This document shows, piece after piece, positions 11,399-24,652 of a stretch of 64,000 bases of DNA. Position 1 is the stretch's first letter; each line of letters opens with the position of its first letter. Source of the DNA: Hyphodiscus hymeniophilus. Taxonomy: Eukaryota > Ascomycota > Leotiomycetes > Helotiales > Hyphodiscaceae. The position numbers and the translations under genes were made by a program. The stretch covers positions 1,302,001 through 1,366,000 of the forward strand of contig VNKQ01000009.1 of the NCBI GenBank assembly GCA_016508695.1, given 5' to 3'. The notes under the pieces are model-generated. The model worked only from the letters and a program-made list of their open reading frames with translations, was not told where the DNA came from and made no database searches.

Positions 11399-12462
11399 TC
11401 AAACCTCCTCGCCGTATCGCTTCCTATACTCCTTGATTCGCTCCGGCGAAACATCGCTACCGCCACAGACCGAGATAACAACCCTTGTCCGTGACCAGTC
11501 TTCCTCACTCATGCCTGCGCCTAACAATTTTTTCAGAACGCCATTATATACCGTCGCTAGGCTCACTCCACAGGAAGTTTCCACCAGGATTCTTTCTTCG
11601 TCTGCGAATCTCACACATGCCATTGCGGCTTCAGCATCCGACAACACAACGCTCCTAACGTTCGGCTCCTGCGCCAGTCTGTACGCCCGCTCCGCAACTT
11701 TGGACACGCCCAAACTCGTCGCTATGCTCGTAATTTTATCCAAAGTAATATGGCGGCCTGCCAGCAGACTGGCATTCAAGCTCTCTGCTCCTCTTGTCTC
11801 GACTGCCAGTACCAGTGGCGCCTTCTCTCTGGTTGAAGCTACCTTCTTCTTGATAGTCTGTTGAATCCCGATCAGCATACTGCCTCCGCCGACGCTGCAT
11901 ACCACGGCATCAAACCCTCCCCTCTCAGCCATTTGCTGCTCAACCTCTCCGAGTAAGGTCTCCTGACCGGCCCAAATCAGGGGATGATCGAATGGCGGGA
12001 CGTAAAAGGCATTCGGATCGCATCCGATTAGCTCTTTCCTCAAATAGAGATCCGCAGCAGCCAGATCCTCCCCCAGTTGTTGGACTTCTGCGCCCTCATC
12101 CTTCAACTTCTTGACTAACAATTGGGATGTCGAGCGAGGCACAACAATTGTTGCTTCATGGCCTACCATTCTGGCGACAGTCGCGCAAGCTAGGCCCGCG
12201 TTGCCTCCGGATGAGCAATAGAAATGTATTGGCTCCCCTTTGTTGCGTCGGATGGCTGTCTTCATTAGATTGCCAATACCGCGAATTTTGAAGGAGCCTG
12301 ATGGTTGCATGTTTTCCAATTTGAGGAAGACTCTGCTTGGGGATCGTTAGAATGAGCTGAGGTAAGTCGAAGGAGTCGAAAGAAAGTAGAAACGAACCAG
12401 CCTGCTGCTTGGGAGAGGGGGAGCGACTCCACCAGGGGTGTTCTTTGCCAGGGGTCGAGCAT
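11399..12462 (-). CDS. PLP-dependent L-serine/L-threonine dehydratase (catabolic, CHA1-like)
   Basis: Exon 1 12462-12398, intron 12397-12336 (62 nt, branch TCTAACG, acceptor CCCCAAG), exon 2 12335-11399; 333 residues. The splice rebuilds AAGCRVFLKLEN, conserved in this family. PLP-binding Lys38 sits in PSGSFKIRG; the phosphate-binding loop CSSGGNAG is at 62-69 and a second Gly-rich loop (SVGGGS) follows; SVCGGSD is near the C-terminus. The length matches single-domain fold-type-II serine dehydratases and lacks the regulatory ACT domains of Ilv1-type threonine deaminase. The reaction removes ammonia from serine (or threonine) to give pyruvate (or 2-oxobutyrate) in the cytosol. Which amino acid is preferred cannot be read from sequence. 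It is the last intact gene before the island. Confidence 0.92.
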
Positions 12463-12833
12463 TCTGGGACCGAGTATTGTTTCAATATTCAGTTACTTGG
12501 ATTGACGTCGGGCGGATACAGATTCGCCAAATAGTATATAGCGGAGTTGAGTAAGGTTAAGTCGACAGTCAGTCCGTCTCGATATATAACAAGAATCCCG
12601 GCGGTTATGGGTGGCTTTACAATGTGTCGGTCCGCACCCGAAAACCCCCCTGAAAACCAGAATTAACCCCCAGCATCATTGATTACCCCATTCATCTGCT
12701 ATTTGTTAGACATGTAATAGGCAAATGCTTTTGTTATCTGGTTGGCTGGACGGTGCAGCAAAAGGGGCTCGCTAGCGGTTGAGACGGTCCGAGTCGGTCC
12801 GGATCAAGGGTACAGAGGTCACGGCCATAAGTC
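12463..12833. other. Dehydratase upstream region and island edge
   Basis: Promoter side of the dehydratase. Composition is normal up to about 12,830, with GGTCCG-rich stretches near 12,785-12,805, then it changes abruptly at a run of 18 T (12,834-12,851). No gene seen. Confidence 0.5.
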
Positions 12834-13371
12834 TTTTTTTTTTTTTTTTTTCCCTTTTAATGTGCTTTATTAGTTATAAACTATATAATACGGCTATTCC
12901 TAGCTTTTCTAACTTAAATATACTATTAAAACTCTAACTCGTTATAATTAGTCCTTTTAGAGTAAACCCTATTAAAAGTAACAAATAAAATAAAGAAATA
13001 AGCAAAAAACGCCTATATATCGCCTTATAAAGTAATTAGTTTAAATAATATAAGAGGTTTCCTTTTTAGGCTTTTTCTTTTTCCTCTTTTTCCTTCTCTT
13101 TCTTTAGTCTTTTAATATATTACTTTTTAATATCTATATTAGTTTTTTTAAGAATACTAATAGCTTTTTTATTTTTATTTTTATATATAATAAAAGAAGT
13201 AAGGTAACTTTTTTAATTTAATATTTCTTTTTAATTTTTTTATATAAGGCTTTTCTTTTTAGCCTATATAAGGAATAATCTTAAATTAAATATTTAATAA
13301 TCTTTTTTAATTTATATTTATACTTATTATTTATTATTATACTTAGCTAGTTTAAATAAGCCTTTATATAT
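12834..13371. mobile_element. Unidentified AT-rich relic beginning with poly-T
   Basis: 18 T followed by about 520 bp of strongly mutated DNA before the first recognisable TIR element. A poly-T at the border to intact DNA would fit the 3' end of a LINE or SINE inserted in minus orientation, but no reverse-transcriptase motif is visible and I could not find a TSD. Assignment is open. Confidence 0.3.
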
Positions 13372-13461
13372 GGGACGAGCTATTTTAACTCTAATGCCGG
13401 CTATTTTAACTCTTCGGGGGTATACTTAGTAAGCTCGCTTCCCTATACTATTTTATATATA

Positions 13462-15946
13462 GGGACGGGCTATAACAACTTGCCTCCCGGCTAAAACAAC
13501 TTGGTTAACCCTACTTATAGGTATATATATAGGAAGCTTTCCCTATTATACTAATTTGTATGTACGCAAGAGCGTATAATATATATTATTATATTAACTT
13601 ATTATAATCCAGATTTAACTTATACTTCTTATTTTATATATAACCCTTAAAAGGTTTTATTATTATAACTTTAACTTCTTATATTACTTGCCTTTATAAT
13701 ATATCTCTTATAATTATCGCTATGTCTTTAAAGTAATCGTCTTTATAAATAGAAGAAATCCTCTTTATATACTTTCTTTCCCTTAGTATACTAGCCTTAT
13801 ATTAATCGATATATCCCTTTATTATTTGCGTTATTACTAGGGCAATAGAAGTTAGTTGATTTAAGCTTAAATAAACGATAAATACTTGCCTAATTAGTGA
13901 TTTGGGTTACTTAAGGATTATAGAGATAAAGGAGAGAGGCAATTTAAAGGCTAAGAGATACCTTCGAGTATTCGATTCGGTAATACGTAATACTTCTTTT
14001 AGTATACTATAGGGTTTACCTTTCCCCTTAATTTATATAAAGTTAAAAATAAGTCTTAAAACTTCGGGTATAAAAAAGGGATTGAAAGTATTAGTTATAA
14101 GCCTATTATAATACTAGTAACAATATATATTAGTTAGTAAGATTACTCCTTTATTAGACTTATACTCTTAAATTATATAATAACAAAATAAGCCAAGTAA
14201 CTATTAAATTATATACTAATAGCTAAAGGGAGGGGGACTACTTATAAGTAACTTAGAGTACTCTAATAGAATCTTCTCTAGCGTAAAGCTATATATATTT
14301 TAAAGAATTATAGCGAAAAGAGGTATATTAACTTGTATTTTAGGCCGTAGTTTTTATTAAGCTAGGGTTATTATTATACCTTAATACTACGAGTCTTAAA
14401 AGTATTATAAGCGTATAAAGACACCTCTTAAGTCTCTATTTCCTTATTATAAGTATAATTTAAGTATAATATAATAGCTTTTAATAAAAGAAGAAATAGT
14501 AACTCTAAAGTAATAGTATTAATCGACTTAATATATAATAATCTTTTCCTTTTATAAGTATAATTAAGTCCCTTTATAATAACTTATAACTTAACGAGAG
14601 AAAGTAACTCTTATTTCTTTTAACTTATTATTATATACTTTTAAATTTATATTAGAAAGTAGTATATTCTAGGCCCTAAGGAATAATTAGAATAAAGGGT
14701 GCCTCTTTACTTTATTATTCTCGTCTCTTATTAGACTTGGGAAAAATCTCTTAGTTTTAGCTAATATATTTATATTTACGTATTATTAATAAAGAATATA
14801 AGTTAATCGTGGGAATTATATATTAATATACTTTATTAGAGCTAGTTCTCTATTAGTTACTATAAAAACTAGCTCTTTAATTATATCTTAAGTTATAACG
14901 TTATAAAGTTATTATAATACTTACTTATAATCGATTTTCTTCTTTATTAAGAGAAAGACAACCTTTACTTAAATTACCTTATTATTTTTTATTATTATAT
15001 ATATATTTAATAATAATATATTAAATCGGTTCGTTTTATATATATAATTAAGTAAAAGAATATCGGAATACTACTTTTATAAGGCGAGAGAAGAGGGGTA
15101 AAAGAAAAAGAGTCGGGTTAGCGCGTTTATTAAAGGGTATAAGTCAAATATAAGGTTAAAGCCGCCGTCTCGAAGTTTTTAGTAAATTATTAGTATTATA
15201 TATAAAAGGACTTTTATATATATACCTTAAGTAGCTATTTTATTAAAGTAAGCCTATTAAGCTAATAAAGACGTATTACTTATATAAGGTTTAAAATATC
15301 CTTTTAAGAGAGTATAACTATAGGTTTATCTTATCGAATAACTATTAGGATTTGTGTATTATTAAGACTTATATTAGCGAGTTTCTTAACTTAAGTAATA
15401 GTCTTTAAGTCTAAAGTAGCGATTTAGTAAGTAAGATAGGCGGCAAGTATTATAAAGGGCTTATAATTATCTATCCCTTTAATAATAACTAGTTCTTATT
15501 ATCTTATTAATATATTTCTCTTTAATATAACCTTTATTTTATAGTTATACTTTTTACTTTAACTTGCGCGCTTTTTCGACTTATAAACCTCTATATATCG
15601 TAAGACTATAATCTTATTATACTAGTCGTAAGTAAATATAATTCGAGTCTTAGTAATATCGCGTTTAAATAGTATATAATTATTATTTTTAATATATATA
15701 TAAATTAAAGTAATTATAATAAGTAGGTCGGCGTATATAATTAAAGGGGGGAGAGGACTATAAGTATTTAGTAATTCTATTTTAAAGGCTAAGGCAAAGT
15801 TAAGAATAATAAGAATATATTAATATTTAGTAAAGTATATAATTTAGCCTTGCTTATATATACAAATTACTATAGTTAAGCGAGGGTATTAGGTATACCC
15901 CCGAAAAGTTATTTTAGCCGGGAGGCAAGTTGTTATAGCCCGTCTC
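13462..15946 (-). mobile_element. A1: long A-type TIR element (2,485 bp), 8-bp TSD
   Basis: Ends GGGACGGGCTATAACAACTT and its inverse (right end RIP-altered to GCCCGTCTC). TSD TATATATA at 13,454-13,461 and 15,947-15,954. Outer 500-800 bp match the short A copies at 29,172 and 35,378. The middle (about 14,290-15,800) is absent from the 949-bp copy A5, so A1 may be a decayed autonomous member with a transposase region. No transposase motif can be read through the mutations. Confidence 0.85.
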
Positions 15947-15968
15947 TATATATAAGGGCAAGTATAAT

Positions 15969-16234
15969 TGTTACAAAATTAAGGCTTAACTAATCTTATA
16001 GTTATAGAATATCTAATTATACTTATTAAATATTTGATTATATCTTGTAATTACTTAAGCTCTATTTAAGCACTTATTTCGCTAAGCTTTATAAGAGTAA
16101 TTTAATACTTAAAAGAAGACTTACTTCTTTTTCTTCTTTCTTTAGACTAAATAATACTTAATATATACTTATTCGAGTAGTCTTTTTTTATAAACCCTTT
16201 TTTCTTAAAAATTAAACTAATTATTTATATAATA
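15969..16234 (+). repeat. 5' LTR of copia-1
   Basis: 266 bp, begins TGTTACAAAATTAAGG and ends ATTTATATAATA (TGT..ACA in the least mutated copy, at 43,154 in reverse). Confidence 0.92.
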
Positions 16235-17699
16235 GTTATAAGCCTAGTTCGCGTAATACTTAGAGATTGTTTATTTTAAGAAATATATTATAATATACTA
16301 TTATATAAATAGATTTAAGTATATAGCTTTACTTACTAAAATAAACGAGCTAACTCTTACTAACTCTTTAAAAAAAATAACTATTATATTAAGGTTTTCT
16401 CTAATTAAAATAATAACTAATTATTAAATTTATTTTATATATAATTACTTAAAAGCCTTTAAGTAAAGTATTAACTATTTATAATATATTTACTTTATAT
16501 AATATAGTAATTTTAGTTAATATCTAATTAAAGACTTAATTAAAATAACTAGAATAATACTTTTCTTTTTATTATAATATAAGATTACTTAATATTTTAG
16601 AATATATAAATCTAATAGTTCCGAGTACTCTAATATACTTTACGTTCCCTTTAAAAGTAATAAGATTAAAGTAAATAATCGAGAAGCTAAATATAGTCTA
16701 ATAACTTAAGTAAATTAAGTTCGATTTTATAAAGGTAATAAAGGCAAAATAAGATTATATTAGAAACGCAAATCAAACGCGTAATAAAACCCTAATAACT
16801 TTTAAAAGAACGCTTTCTACTCTAGAAAAAGTAAATTTTAGATTAAAACTAGTTATTTCTTTTAAACTAATTATTATTATTATAATATATAATAATATTC
16901 GGGGTCGATATTAAGCTTACTCTAAGTTAGTTATATAAGAGTATAGGGAATAAGAAAAACGATTATAGGATTTTCTAGTAATTTCTAATTAAGTAAATTT
17001 ATTTATTAATAAGAAAATACTACGAGTAATTAAAACTAAATTAATACTTAATAATAATATAAGCTTATAATTACTTTTAATCGAACTTAAGAATTATATA
17101 GCTTTAATAAAAGAAACCTTTATAATTATAGCTTAATAAACTTATTAAAAAGTTTTAAAAGAAAGTTAAAAAAGCTTAATTAATTACCTTAAGTAGTTTT
17201 TAAAGTAAGAGAATATATTAATTATTACTTATATATATAAACTTCTAAATATTAAGTTAGGCTACTTCTTAGTTATTAATTTCTTAAAAGTAATTAAAAG
17301 AATACTCTTAGAGTTTACTTACAATTAAATAAATAAAGTAATTATAGCTTAAGAAATAAGAGATATAATTATTAATATTAATATCTTAAGACAACTTTTC
17401 TTAATTTACTTATATAAGTAATTACTAAATATAAAATTAATAAAATCTCGTTTAGTAATAATTATTTTTAAAAGTTTTTTAAAATAAGGTTAATTACTAA
17501 GTCCCTTTAAATATAATTATTTATACCTTTTAAAAAGTAAAAAGTATTCTTAAAAACTAAAGTCTTATAAACGCTTAAAAGTAATAATTATTAAGATAAA
17601 TAATTATAAGTTTAAAACTAAGCTTAATAATCTTAAAAAAGATAAAATCAAAAATTAAGTAAAAAGTAATTATTAGAAATAGTTAATCGGAAAAAAGAG

Positions 17700-20600
17700 G
17701 TAAGAGTAATACTTTAATAAGATATTAACCTTAAAGAAATAATAGGGTAAGTACTTAAGTAAAGTTAATTATACGATTATTAATTTAGACTTACTTAAAA
17801 AAGTAAGTTATAAGATTTATTTGACTTTTAATTCTCTAAAGAAATACTTATTTTCTAATAGTATACTCTTTAATAATTGCGAATTAATATACTTAATTAA
17901 TATAAAGGACTTACTTAAGCCTAATTCCTTTATTCCTTTAATTAATAGTAATATAATTAAAGTTAGTTTAAGTACTTTACTAATTATTAGAAAAGGTACT
18001 CGAGTAATTAAAAATCTCTTTAATAAGCTAAATAAACCTTATATATCTAATTTTATTCTTTTAAATATAGTTATAATTAATAGTTTTTATATAAATATTA
18101 TTTTAAAAGCTTAAATACTTAAGGCAAAAGTTTGGTTTTATAGACTTAATTATTTATTAAGATATAAGAGTATTAATTCTAACGTTATTATACTTAATAT
18201 AAAACGTAAATTTAACTTAGTTTTCTTTAAATATAAATTACTTACCTCTTGTCTAAGTTCTTTCCTTATAATTCTAATATATATAAAACTAATAATAATA
18301 TACTTAACGATTAAATAATAACTAAAGAAGTTATTTAAACGATTAAGAGACTACTTAAAACCCTAGAGCGATTTAATTAAGCTTTAGTATTAATAAGTAA
18401 GATATCTTAGACTAAAGGTCCTCGAGTTATTTATAAAAACGGCTAAGAATATAATTATTAAAGAAATACTAATTATATATTATAAAGCTTATACTCTTAT
18501 ATTAGTTAAAAAGCAAATCTCCCGCTAAGTATTATATTTTAAATTATTAAGACTATTTTAGAGAATTATTTAAAATCTCTTTAATTTCTCTAAAGTATAT
18601 AATAATATTAGCTAGATTTTACTAATTAAGGACGAGTTTAATAAAAAGTATTAGGGATTTATACTTATAAAGAAACGTAAGATTATAATTAGGGATAAGC
18701 TATTTTAACTCTAATACTGGCTATTTTAACTCTTAGGGGATATACCTACTATATACCTAGAAAGGTACGTGCCTAGAGATACTTTCTCTACTAAAACACA
18801 ACGGGTTAGGATTAGTAGTTAGGGTTAGTTTCGGGGGGGTTAGGGGGCGGTAAGAGCCCCCCGTATAGGGATATCTTTTTTATTTATATTATTTCTTATA
18901 ATTATATTTAGTTATATTTTAAGTAGAATATTAAAGGTACCTAGTTATAATAGTTTTAATATTCCCGCACGGGCGCAAACTTATTATACGTACTATAGTA
19001 TATAACTAGTAGGGACTAGTAGAGTTGAAATAGCCGGTATTAGAGTTGAAATAGCTTATTCCTATAATTATAAACTTAATCTCTTATTTTAATATATAAG
19101 TAAAACGTTAATTTAAACTATTAATTTATAAGATTAAAAGTAATTAAGATACTTTAGTAATCTCTCCTTTTAGTATAATAGATTTTAAGTAATAGGCTAA
19201 TATAAAAAAAATCGATATAGAATTAGTATTAACTTATACTTATAAGCTTATTAATATAATTGAGAAAGCTAAGAAAGATATAATCAAGAAATTAATTAAA
19301 ATAAGACTTATTACTAATCTCTTAGAAAACCTTTAGCTAAAAATATATAAAGTAGTAATTTACTTATATATTATTCTTCTCTCTAAAGCTTATAAGTAAT
19401 ACTTACTAAATAAAGTCTTATACTTATAGTTTTAGAACTACTTTAAGTAATATAATTAAGTACTTATATAATAAGTAATAATTAACCTTAAGTCTAACTA
19501 AAATAAGATTTATACTTATAATACTCGAGTATATACTTTAAAGAAAGAATAATAAGAAGGCGAAAACAAAAGAGTATTTAAAGTACTTTCTTAATTATAT
19601 ATTAAATACTTAATTAAATATATTGCGTTTAATATATATAAGATTTAAGTACTTTAACTTAAAAGAGTAATTATTATAAGGGATATAACTTTTAATAAAA
19701 CTAAATTCTATATTTTTAATTAAGAGATATAAGAGTAATAGCTTTTAATAAGTACTAAAACTATTATTTCTTTAATTGAAAAGTATAGAATTTAAAATAT
19801 TATTAATAGAATTATTAAATATCTTTTTATAAATAAGATACTCTCTTTTAAAAGAAAAGTTATAATTATACTAAAAAATCTTATATACGAGATTTTAAAG
19901 AGTAAACTTTTAAGTAAAAACAATAAGAGTTAAAACTTAGAGGTAAGTAAAAAAATTAAACTTTTAACTCTTAAATAAATACTTAAACTAATAAACTTAT
20001 AAATAAGAACTAAAAAGAGTAATAACGATTATTTATTTAAAAGAATACTTATAGTTAATAATTATATTAATAGCGAGTTAAATAAGAGTATAATTACTCG
20101 AGGATTAGCTTAATTATTAAATAAGTACCCGAGTATAAGTAAATAATTAATCCCTTAAGTAATTATATATTAATTTAAGGAATTACTTAATTTAATATAA
20201 AGTAAATTTAGCTTTAGTAATTATAAAATAATTATAAGTAATAGTCTTTTAGTAATAAAAAGTAGCTTTTTAAGTAATACTTTAATAATAAGAGTTTTAA
20301 ACTATAAAATATATTAATTAAGTAAATTAAAATAATAAGTATAAAAAAATTAATAGTTTAAGCTATAAATTGTCTTTAAAGAAGATTTAGACGAGAATAA
20401 ACTAAATATATTATATATTACTTCGATATATACCTCGATCTTAAAATTAAACTAAGAATAATATAATAAGTTTTTATTAATATTTTAAAAAGATTTAAGT
20501 TATAAAGAATAAGTTTAAATAATATATATAATAATCTTTGCTTTTATTTTAGTAAATAATACTTCGAGAGAAAAGATACTTTTAGCTTTAAGAAAAGTTT

Positions 20601-22190
20601 ATTAAAAAGATCTTTTAAAAGTATTAAGGTTATAAAGTAATCTTAAGATATATAAATATAATAATTCCTTTATTTAAAATATAAAATTAGAAATTAAAAA
20701 TTTAAAGCTAAAAAACTATTAGAGATAAATTAAAGTAAGCTTAGTTAATTTAAAAGCTATTTCTTTAAAATAAGTCTTTACTTATAAAGTAAACTTAAAC
20801 GGTTTTATAATTTATTATAAGTCTCGGATTATTATTTATAATAACTTTTAAGAAAAAGATTTAATTATTTCTATATATATTATTATACTTATTATTTGTT
20901 TGTTTCGAGTAATTATAATTATTATAGTTTACTTTAATTTTAAAATTAAGTAATATAATATTATTAATACTTTTATTAATACTTTATAAAATAATAAAAA
21001 AGTATAAGTAATATATTAGCTTCCTTTAGGCTTTAAAAAGGTAAGGTTTTATATAAAAATCGATTAAGCTTTATATAGCTTATAAGACTCTTTAGCTCTT
21101 TAGTATTAAGACTTCTCTTTAATAATTAAGTCTCTTAGGTTAATTTAAAGTAAAAAAGAGTTATACTTCTTTTATAACTTTATTCGATAGATCTTTATAG
21201 TTTTCTATATAAATAATATACTAATTTTATATTATAAAAAAAATAAGTAAAAAGTATATAAGTTTATTAAAAAGTTAAAAAAGTTATATAAGCTTTAGGA
21301 CTTAAAAGATATTTAATAATTTTTAAGTATTCGTATAGTTAAAGATTAAAATAATAAGATAATCTCTTTACTTTATAATACTTATATTAAAAAGATTAGT
21401 TAAAAGTTCGATTTAACTAAATAAAAATATTTATTTATATTACTTTTAAGAACTAAGCTTATTAAAAACTTAAAGATAATAATATTAAGCTTTATTAAAG
21501 TATATTAAGAAAAAGTAAGATTAGTTCTTTATATTATAATTATAATTAGAGTAAATATTACTTTTACGACCTCTTAACTCTTTTAATTCTTAATAAACCC
21601 TAGTATATAATATATAAAAGTAATTAATTAAGTAATTAAATATTTTTAAAAAACTCGTTATTTTATTATTTAATATAAAGAAAACTTAGAAAGCTAATTA
21701 CTAATTATATTAAATATATTATTTATAAATAATATTAAAACTTAGCAATTATCTTATAAGTATATAATATTCTTATTTAAATGACTTATTACTTAAAAAG
21801 TAACTCGATAGTCGATAATATTAATATTTATTACTTAAGTAAAGCTCTTAAGAGTAAAGTATATAGCTAAGAAAACAATAGTATTATAATAATTTTTTAA
21901 GGAGATTAAATTCTTACTTAAAGACTCTTAGATGATCTTTTATAATAATTAATAAATAATTAGGCTAATTATAAGGGAGAATAAGAGAATTATAATTAAG
22001 CTATAATATATAGACATCTAAAATATATAGTTTTACTAAGAGTATAAATTTAAAACGTTCGAAGTAATATACTTACTAACTAGTAAAATACTAATAGATA
22101 AACTTATTAAAAAATCTCTTTAAGTATAAGTTTAAGTATTTCTAAGCTTTATTAAATCTATAAGATATATATAAAAAAATTAAAAATCTT
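17700..22190 (+). pseudogene. Copia-1 pol relic
   Basis: Translating through stops shows a decayed copia polyprotein. The protease region lies around 17,821-18,114, ending in a relic (LLNIVIINSFYINI) of the usual NVLYVP..NL block. The RT motif LPLGFKK is near 21,022 (canonical LPPGF), ALYSL near 21,070 (ALYGL), and YINNILI near 21,206 (canonical YVDDILI). The RNase H end KILIDKLIKKSL is near 22,085 (canonical ML-ADGLTKPL). Stops replace Trp, Gln and Arg codons, as RIP does. Borders are approximate. Confidence 0.8.
18692..19062 (+). mobile_element. B1: B-type MITE (371 bp) inside copia-1
   Basis: TIRs GGGATAAGCTATTTTAACTC and inverse, each with the repeat at nt 7 and nt 28. TSD TATAATTA at 18,684-18,691 and 19,063-19,070. 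No coding capacity. Same length as B2. Its interior carries GGGTTAG-type telomere-like motifs and runs of seven G. Confidence 0.93.
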
Positions 22191-24386
22191 AGAAAAGTAT
22201 AAGATTTAAAGTATTAATTATATAAAAGTATTAATTAATTAGCGTTTAGTAAGTAGATATTAAACGGATTTCTAAGGGTTAGACTAAGTATTTAATTAAT
22301 ATAATTAAAAATTAGAAATTAGTAATTAGATATCTTTTAAATATTAATAAAATCTATTAAAGTTCTAGCTAGATATAGTTAAGATTAAATAAATTAATAG
22401 AATATTTAGTAAGATACTAATAAGATTATTATAAAATTTTATATAAATAATACTAATAGGATTAATTAAAGGAATTAAGTAGAGTTTTCTATACTTTAAA
22501 GCTATAATATAATAAGATAATATAATTAATAATTATATATTTCATTTTATAAGTTATTTATTTTATAATTAAGGGAATGTAGTAAATTAATACTTATTTG
22601 GGTATTATTACTAAGTTACTTTAATATAAAAAAAAGAAAAACGAAAATATATTACAAAAAGACTACCTAGTATTTCCCTAGATTATTAATAGATTATTCG
22701 CTACCTTAACTACTTAGACTACGTATAATATTTATATAAGTAGTAAAGGCTTAAGTAAGTATTTCTTACTTACTAGTCTTCGAACTAATAGAACTAAAAA
22801 GAAGAGTTCTAATATAACGAGAAGTAAGACCTTAATTATTATTATTATCTTTATATCGACAAGTACTAATTCTTAAAGTATAATTAGTAAGATTAATAAA
22901 ATTACTAATCTTTAATATAGTTTAAATAGTAATCTTTAATTACTTTATTTTCTATATAAAAATTAGTATTAATTAAATAAAAACTTTATATTTAATATAC
23001 CTTTTAATTAAAACTCTAGCTAGCTTCTTAATAAGAATACTTATTATAAAATAACTAAGTATATAAAAGAATACTAATAGGGATTAAAACGCAAGAGTAT
23101 ATATAGTATTAGTAATACTAATTACTATATAATATAATAGAATTCTTAAAGTAACGATTATTAAATTTTCTAACTATTAAAAAAGATAAATAACTAAAGT
23201 AAGGCTAATCTCGCTAAGTATTAAGACTATAAGTAAGACTATAAGAATAACGAGAAAAAGTATCTAGAATATAATCGTTTAAAATATAATTATTTAAAAT
23301 AAAAGAATAAAGATTAAAGCGAGTAATTTAATTATATAAGTAGCAAATAAGACTATTATCTAAACGAGTAATAAAAATAAGAGTTAATATAAGTAATAAA
23401 TATAAAAATTAGTAATAGTAATTATATAACTTAATAAGAGATAAGATTAGATTATCTTTATCTTCTTTCTTTTTATTTTTTAGCTTTGTTTTCTTTATTT
23501 TCTTTTTCTTTATTATTATTATTATTATTATTACAATTATTATTATTATTATAATTATTAGTAAAAGAAGAGAGAGATTAAAAGAGATTATTAAATTTAG
23601 TAATAAAAAGATTAATAAGTATTTTTATTTAAAGCTTTTCTTTAAAGCCCTATATATTAAAAAGGTTAGCTATACTAATTATTAAATATAAAGTAATAAT
23701 TAAATAAAGTTTAAGAATTAAACTTAGAATTTAAACGAAAGTAATTAATTACTTAAGCTTTTACTTATATTATTACTTAAAGTATTACTTATATTAATAA
23801 TTAATAAGAAGATAAAAGAGCTATTAATAAAATAATAATAATAAAAGTTAATATTATTATTTATTATTATTATTAAAGGTTAAAAGGTTACGAGATCGCG
23901 ATTTTATATTTATAGCTTAATTAGCTATATACTTACTAGTATAATTAAAAGCGTATTAAGTTACTAGATTAATTAATATAACTATAGAAATTAAACGATA
24001 TATAAAGTTTTTATTATTTATATTATTTGCGTTATTTATACTATTTATAAGGCTAAGAGATAGAAGAGATATTAGTTAAAGCTAGTTATAATACTAATTA
24101 CTATTAAGTATAAGATATCTAATTAGATTAATTATATTAAGCAATTAAATAAAGTAAATACTAATATTTATAAATCGAAATCTATATATATACAAAGTAT
24201 AAGGAACTTACTTACAAGCTATATAAGCAAATATATACTATATTCTATAATCGACTTTAAATACGAGTATATATTCTAATATATTAAATTAAAGTTATTT
24301 AAAAAATATAAGGGATTAGGGATTATAAAACAATAATTATTATAAAATAGAAAGTCTTTAGACTTTTTTATAATAACTAGGGGGTA
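22191..24386. other. 2.2-kb region between copia-1 RNase H and 3' LTR
   Basis: Unusually long for copia, where RNase H normally ends close to the 3' LTR. The counterpart is present in copia-2 (43,419-45,650), so it belongs to the element. It contains a TTA/AAT microsatellite near 23,510-23,560 and Lys/Asn/Glu-type low complexity. No recognisable protein on either strand. Confidence 0.6.
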
Positions 24387-24652
24387 TATTACAAAATTAA
24401 GGCTTAACTAATCTTATAATTATAAAATATTTAATTATACTTATTAAATATTTAATTATATCTTATAATTACTTAAGCTTTATTTAAATACTTATTTCGC
24501 TAAGCTTTATAAGAGTAATTTAATACTTAAGAAAAGACTTACTTTTTTTTTTTTTTTCTTTAGACTAAATAATACTTAATATATACTTATTCGAGTAGTC
24601 TTTTCTTACAAACCCTTTCTTCTTAAAGATTAGACTAATTATTTACGCGATA
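24387..24652 (+). repeat. 3' LTR of copia-1
   Basis: 266 bp, same length as the 5' LTR; begins TATTACAAAATTAAGG (TG changed to TA) and ends TTTACGCGATA. Differences from the 5' LTR are mostly C/T and G/A. Confidence 0.92.

Larger units (their letters stand above)
15969..24652 (+). mobile_element. Copia-1: full-length Ty1/copia LTR retrotransposon, inactivated
   Basis: 8,684 bp with 266-bp LTRs at each end and a 5-bp TSD ATAAT (15,964-15,968 and 24,653-24,657). A G-rich tract (AGGGGGTA) sits just before the 3' LTR, as expected for a polypurine tract. Internal order is protease, integrase, RT, RNase H, which marks the copia superfamily. Contains MITE B1 at 18,692-19,062. Without B1 it is 8,305 bp, close to its sister at 43,154-51,484 (8,331 bp). 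It sits in C1. All reading frames are broken. Confidence 0.93.

Noticed and set aside
17821..18114. 97-codon open frame in the island as a gene
   Set aside because: It lies in copia-1 where the protease is expected, ends in a NVLYVP-like relic, and is the leftover of a broken polyprotein.
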